NCBI GenBank assembly: GCA_012841485.1
Contig: DUUU01000629.1
Span: 1-17,449, forward strand
Source: Armatimonadota bacterium
GTDB lineage: Bacteria; Armatimonadota; JAAZEB01
DNA length: 17,449 bases
Direction: 5' to 3'
The translations under genes and the position numbers were made by a program. Under the pieces are notes generated by a model. The model was not told the origin of the DNA, did no database searches, and saw nothing but the letters and a program-made list of their open reading frames with translations. Shown here piece after piece: positions 14,453 to 17,449 of the stretch (the first letter of the stretch is position 1; each line of letters starts with the position of its first letter).

Positions 14453-16276
14453 ATGGCGGCGAAGAGGAAAGGGCGGAGGAAAGCGGAATCGCGCCGGCGC
14501 GCCTTGACCAGGCGCCTCCACCGGGCGGAGCACCCGGTGAAGACGCCTGGAGTGCCGGAGCGAACGTTCCTGGCGACGCGATCCCGGAAGGTGGCGGCGC
14601 TGCTTGCACGGCGATGGCGGGAAGTGCGCGCTTGGGCGCGCGCCATGCGCCACCGGACAGGCACGCGCGTGGGGATACCGCTCGCGGGCGCGCGGCGTTG
14701 GGTCCGTGCCGCTCTGCCGGGCCCGCTCGTGCTGTCGGTGGTGATCCATGCCGTCGGGCTTGGGGCACTGGGGCGCGTCACGTTTCGGACTCCTACCGCC
14801 AGCACGCCGCGCTATACGCGGATTCGCCTGATGAAGTGGGAGCCTGCCCAGCAGCCCGAAGGGGTTCCGGATGTGAGCCTGCCGGGCGGGCGCGCGCACC
14901 CCGTGGCGCTCCCGCCACCCGCCGCGCCTGATCTCACCCTCGAGGAACAGCGGCAGGCAGAAGCGCGGATCGCGGCGCTCCGTGCCGATTTCTTCGCCCC
15001 GATGCGGATCGCCACCCTGCCGATGCCGGTGCTCCCGTGGTTCGACGACGACGAGAAGCTGCTTCCGCCTCCGCTCTGGAATGTGCCCCTCGGCGGTGAA
15101 CTGCGCCCGCTTCCCTCGGGCAGCTCGCCCCATGTCGATTCGGAGGCGCGCCACGCTCCGGAGCCATCGGCGGAAGCCGAGAAGCCCGCAGATTCACCCG
15201 CCCTCGTGGACACTCCGGATGAGCCCGCGGCAGCCGGGGAGCCTGTAGAGATAGCGAAAGCAGACGCAGGGCCGGTGGTCTCCGTGCCCGATGAGCGGCC
15301 CACGGATCCCGTCGTGGAAGCGGCGCCCGGCACGAGCACGGACGCCTCGCCGGAAGGCGTCATGGTGGCGCAGGCAGAGGCGGGGGAGACGTCTCGCGCT
15401 GAGGAGACCCCGGCTGCCAAAACGCCTGATCCCGCGACGCCCGATGCGGATACCCCGGAGAACGCGACAGACGAGGCGGCGGATCCAGGCTGGGGCATGG
15501 AGATGGCCGGCGCACCGGCGAGGAAGGCCGTGCCCACAGGCGACACCGCCGCCACGGCTCTGCCTGAAGCGCCTGCTCCCGGGGTGGAGACCCCCTCCGA
15601 GCCGCCGGCACCTTCGAGCGAGGAGAGCACGCCGGAGGGATCCGGAGCCGCCGTGGTTTCCGGAGCAGAGAAGCCGCGGATCCCCGCGGATGGGACTCAC
15701 GCGGGCCTAACGGGCAGCTTCCGCGTTCTGCAGGGTCTCGCGCTCCCCGGGCTGCCCCCGAGCGGCTCAATGCCGGCGCTTCTCGCGGAGATCGGCAAGC
15801 GTACGGCACTCAAGGTGACCTCCGCGGGCACGGTGGCCCCCGACGCGATTCCCGCCGATGCGCTGCTGGTCTACCTCCGAGCCGCCAGCAACGTCACGCT
15901 CGATCCGCAAGAGCGCGCTGCCCTATTCGCGTATCTCCGAGGGGGCGGCATCCTCTTTATCGACGGCGCGGATGGAGAGGCGGGCGACGCGTTGAGCGCC
16001 CAGATGGAGGCGCTCGCGGGTGGCGAAGCCGAGCGGTTGCCGGCAACGCACGCGCTCTATTCCGCGCACTACCGCATCCCGGGAGCACCGGGCGCGAAGC
16101 TGTTTCCCCTGATGGCGATCCCCGTAGAGGGCCGGCCCGCCATCCTCTTTTCACCGGCGTTTCTGGGCCGGCGGTGGCAGGATGCCACCGATCCCGAGCA
16201 CGAATCCGCGGTCGCCCTCGGGGTAAATCTCGTGGTCCACACGGCCGCGGAGCGAAGCCGGAGCGGTGCCCGATGA
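14453..16276 (+). CDS. TonB-like membrane anchor fused to a C-terminal DUF4159 domain
   Basis: A 607-residue protein. Residues 1-86 are basic and cytoplasmic. One membrane helix (about 88-109) contains LSVVIH, with Ser95 and His99 spaced as in the TonB Ser16/His20 motif that couples to ExbB/ExbD. A long Ala/Pro/Glu/Thr-rich linker (about 200-415) would span the periplasm as in TonB. The C-terminus (about 420-598) is not a TonB domain but matches DUF4159: [16 protein letters not shown], then [16 protein letters not shown], then [11 protein letters not shown]. Its place directly after exbB-exbD indicates it is the energised partner; what DUF4159 acts on is unknown. ATG 14453 lacks a well-spaced ribosome site, and ATG 14645 would remove 64 Arg-rich residues and give a more usual TonB-like N-terminus. 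Its stop overlaps the next start. Confidence 0.82.
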   Translation: MAAKRKGRRKAESRRRALTRRLHRAEHPVKTPGVPERTFLATRSRKVAALLARRWREVRAWARAMRHRTGTRVGIPLAGARRWVRAALPGPLVLSVVIHAVGLGALGRVTFRTPTASTPRYTRIRLMKWEPAQQPEGVPDVSLPGGRAHPVALPPPAAPDLTLEEQRQAEARIAALRADFFAPMRIATLPMPVLPWFDDDEKLLPPPLWNVPLGGELRPLPSGSSPHVDSEARHAPEPSAEAEKPADSPALVDTPDEPAAAGEPVEIAKADAGPVVSVPDERPTDPVVEAAPGTSTDASPEGVMVAQAEAGETSRAEETPAAKTPDPATPDADTPENATDEAADPGWGMEMAGAPARKAVPTGDTAATALPEAPAPGVETPSEPPAPSSEESTPEGSGAAVVSGAEKPRIPADGTHAGLTGSFRVLQGLALPGLPPSGSMPALLAEIGKRTALKVTSAGTVAPDAIPADALLVYLRAASNVTLDPQERAALFAYLRGGGILFIDGADGEAGDALSAQMEALAGGEAERLPATHALYSAHYRIPGAPGAKLFPLMAIPVEGRPAILFSPAFLGRRWQDATDPEHESAVALGVNLVVHTAAERSRSGAR

Positions 16277-16896
16277 GAGAGGACGCGCGCCGGGCTCTCC
16301 TCGACTTACCGCCACTGCCGCGCGGTTTCTACCTCCAGGAGACGCTGGTCGTGGCGCGGGCGCTTCTCGGGCAGCTCCTCGTGCATGACGTGCCGGGGGA
16401 GGGGATCGTGGCCGGCCGGATCGTGGAGACGGAGGCCTACCTGCGCGATGACCCCGCCTGCCACGCCGCGCGTGGGCAGACGCCCCGGAACGCCCCGATG
16501 TTCGGCCCGCCCGGCTTCGCCTATGTCTACTTCACCTACGGGATGCACTTCTGCTTCAACGCGGTGACGCAGCCAGAGGGGATCGCCGAGGCGGTCCTGA
16601 TCCGCGCGGTGGAACCGGTGGCCGGCCTCGATGCGATGCGCGCGCGCCGGGCAGGAGCGCGTCCCCGGCGGATCCGCGATGAGGAGCTTGCCGCCGGACC
16701 CGCGCGAATCTGCCAGGCGTTTGCCATCGGGCGCGAGGAGAACCGCCTCGACCTGGTGGAGAGCCGGCTAAGCATCCGCGAAGCGTCGTCCGGGCCGTTG
16801 GAAATCGTTGCCCGGCCGCGCGTTGGCATCCGGGAGGGCACGGAGTATCTCTGGCGCTTCTGCGTGGCAGGCAGCCCGTTTCTCTCTCGCCCCTAG
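16273..16896 (+). CDS. 3-methyladenine DNA glycosylase, AAG/MPG family
   Basis: Removes alkylated and deaminated purines from DNA in base excision repair. At 207 residues it fits the bacterial AAG/MPG (Pur_DNA_glyco) family. The catalytic segment VETEAY has Glu54 and Tyr56 at the positions of human AAG Glu125 and Tyr127, with His64 nearby. QTPRNAPMF is the family signature, and [13 protein letters not shown] contains Tyr86, Tyr89 (the intercalating Tyr of human AAG) and Asn96. Start ATG 16273 overlaps the DUF4159 gene stop as ATGA, so it is translationally coupled to an envelope gene it has no obvious link with. It ends convergently with the KDPG aldolase gene, the stop codons sharing CTAG. 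Confidence 0.94.
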   Translation: MREDARRALLDLPPLPRGFYLQETLVVARALLGQLLVHDVPGEGIVAGRIVETEAYLRDDPACHAARGQTPRNAPMFGPPGFAYVYFTYGMHFCFNAVTQPEGIAEAVLIRAVEPVAGLDAMRARRAGARPRRIRDEELAAGPARICQAFAIGREENRLDLVESRLSIREASSGPLEIVARPRVGIREGTEYLWRFCVAGSPFLSRP

Positions 16897-17449
16897 CCAG
16901 ACTGGCGGGCGACCTGGACGGTGGCGGCCAACTCTCGCGCGCGCCGCGTGATCTCGTCGTAGCGGCCCTCGCGCAGGAGCGCCCGGTCGACCAACTTCCC
17001 CCCGACGCCGATGGCGACGGCGCCGTTGCGGAAGTAATCGGCGCAGTTCGAGGCATCCACTCCCCCCACCGGCACGAGCGGGATCTGTGGGAAGGGACCG
17101 CGCAGATCCTTCAAGTAGGCGGGGCCCAGTCGGGCAGCGGGGAAGAGCTTGATCAGATCTGCCCCCAGCTTCCAGGCGCGCGCGACCTCGCTTGGGCTGA
17201 ATGCCCCCGGGAAGATCGGCCGGCCCAGGCGATGCGCCTCCGCGATCACCTCGGGATCGGTGTCCGGCGCGATCAGGTACTCGGCGCCGGCGGCCACGGC
17301 CTCCCGTGCCTGGTCGGCCGTGAGCACCGTGCCCGCGCCCAACAGGATCTCCTCGCCCATCTCCTCGGCGAGACGGCGGATAATCTCGGCGGCTCCGGGC
17401 ACCGTGAAGGTGACCTCAATGGCGCGCAGACCGCCCTCGCGAACGGCGC
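16893..17449 (-). CDS. eda: KDPG/KHG aldolase, C-terminal part (5' end outside window)
   Basis: Cleaves 2-keto-3-deoxy-6-phosphogluconate to pyruvate and glyceraldehyde 3-phosphate (Entner-Doudoroff and uronate pathways). About 185 residues are present out of a usual 205-215, and the frame runs through the right edge. Seen from the edge: [15 protein letters not shown] with the catalytic Glu, [27 protein letters not shown], then LIKLFPA with the Schiff-base Lys, and [19 protein letters not shown] with the phosphate-binding glycines. GTG at 17402 is not the start, because the conserved IEVTFT lies upstream of it. KHG versus KDPG preference cannot be read from the sequence. Its TAG stop overlaps the stop of the convergent DNA glycosylase gene. 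Confidence 0.93.
   Translation of the reverse strand, partial: AVREGGLRAIEVTFTVPGAAEIIRRLAEEMGEEILLGAGTVLTADQAREAVAAGAEYLIAPDTDPEVIAEAHRLGRPIFPGAFSPSEVARAWKLGADLIKLFPAARLGPAYLKDLRGPFPQIPLVPVGGVDASNCADYFRNGAVAIGVGGKLVDRALLREGRYDEITRRARELAATVQVARQSG

Noticed and set aside
15050..15700. Possible tandem repeat array in the Pro/Ala/Glu-rich part of the TonB-like gene
   Set aside because: The bias is compositional; I see no repeating unit of fixed length.

Overview
This is a high-GC window (GC-rich third codon positions) from a bacterial chromosome. It is densely coding on both strands, and I see no mobile element, CRISPR array, tRNA or rRNA. The gene set is diderm: an ExbB/ExbD pair with a TonB-like protein, FtsEX with a periplasmic murein hydrolase, and exported S41 proteases. 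Together with an FHA/VWA signalling pair and canonical sigma-70 promoters, this suggests a free-living, non-proteobacterial Gram-negative lineage. Armatimonadota or a neighbour is my best guess, an inference from gene content only.

Layout. Positions 1-109 hold the tail of an unidentified gene. Positions 142-690 are a complete single-gene unit: promoter, long leader, glycine-rich RRM RNA-binding protein and intrinsic terminator. Convergent to it is a long-chain polyprenyl diphosphate synthase (693-1694, minus) with its own promoter. A gene-free stretch of repeat-like sequence (1759-2095) leads to a consensus extended -10 promoter driving greA-lysS; the greA leader carries a 15-bp hairpin. On the minus strand lie a zinc-ribbon/double-FHA protein (4251-5207) and a VWA-domain protein (5376-6776). 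Both have N-terminal Thr-Gln motifs that look like phospho-acceptor sites.

From about 7005 everything reads rightward in two cell-envelope clusters. The first is ftsE-ftsX-M23 peptidase followed by two tandem S41 (C-terminal processing peptidase) genes; the upstream S41 copy has lost all three catalytic residues and looks like a pseudoprotease. The second is exbB/tolQ-exbD/tolR, then a 607-residue protein joining a TonB-type membrane anchor to a C-terminal DUF4159 domain. A 3-methyladenine DNA glycosylase gene is translationally coupled to it. The right edge holds the C-terminal part of a KDPG aldolase (minus), whose stop codon shares a CTAG with the glycosylase stop.

How the genes fit together. 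FtsEX is expected to gate the coiled-coil M23 hydrolase during division, and the S41 pair could tune levels of such hydrolases. ExbB/ExbD should supply proton-motive force to the TonB-like/DUF4159 protein. The polyprenyl synthase supplies quinone side chains or lipid carrier. The FHA and VWA proteins probably belong to a Ser/Thr-phosphorylation network whose kinase is elsewhere. The most interesting items are the TonB-DUF4159 fusion, the shared Thr-Gln motifs, the S41 pseudoprotease/protease tandem, and the hairpin leaders of greA and ftsE.
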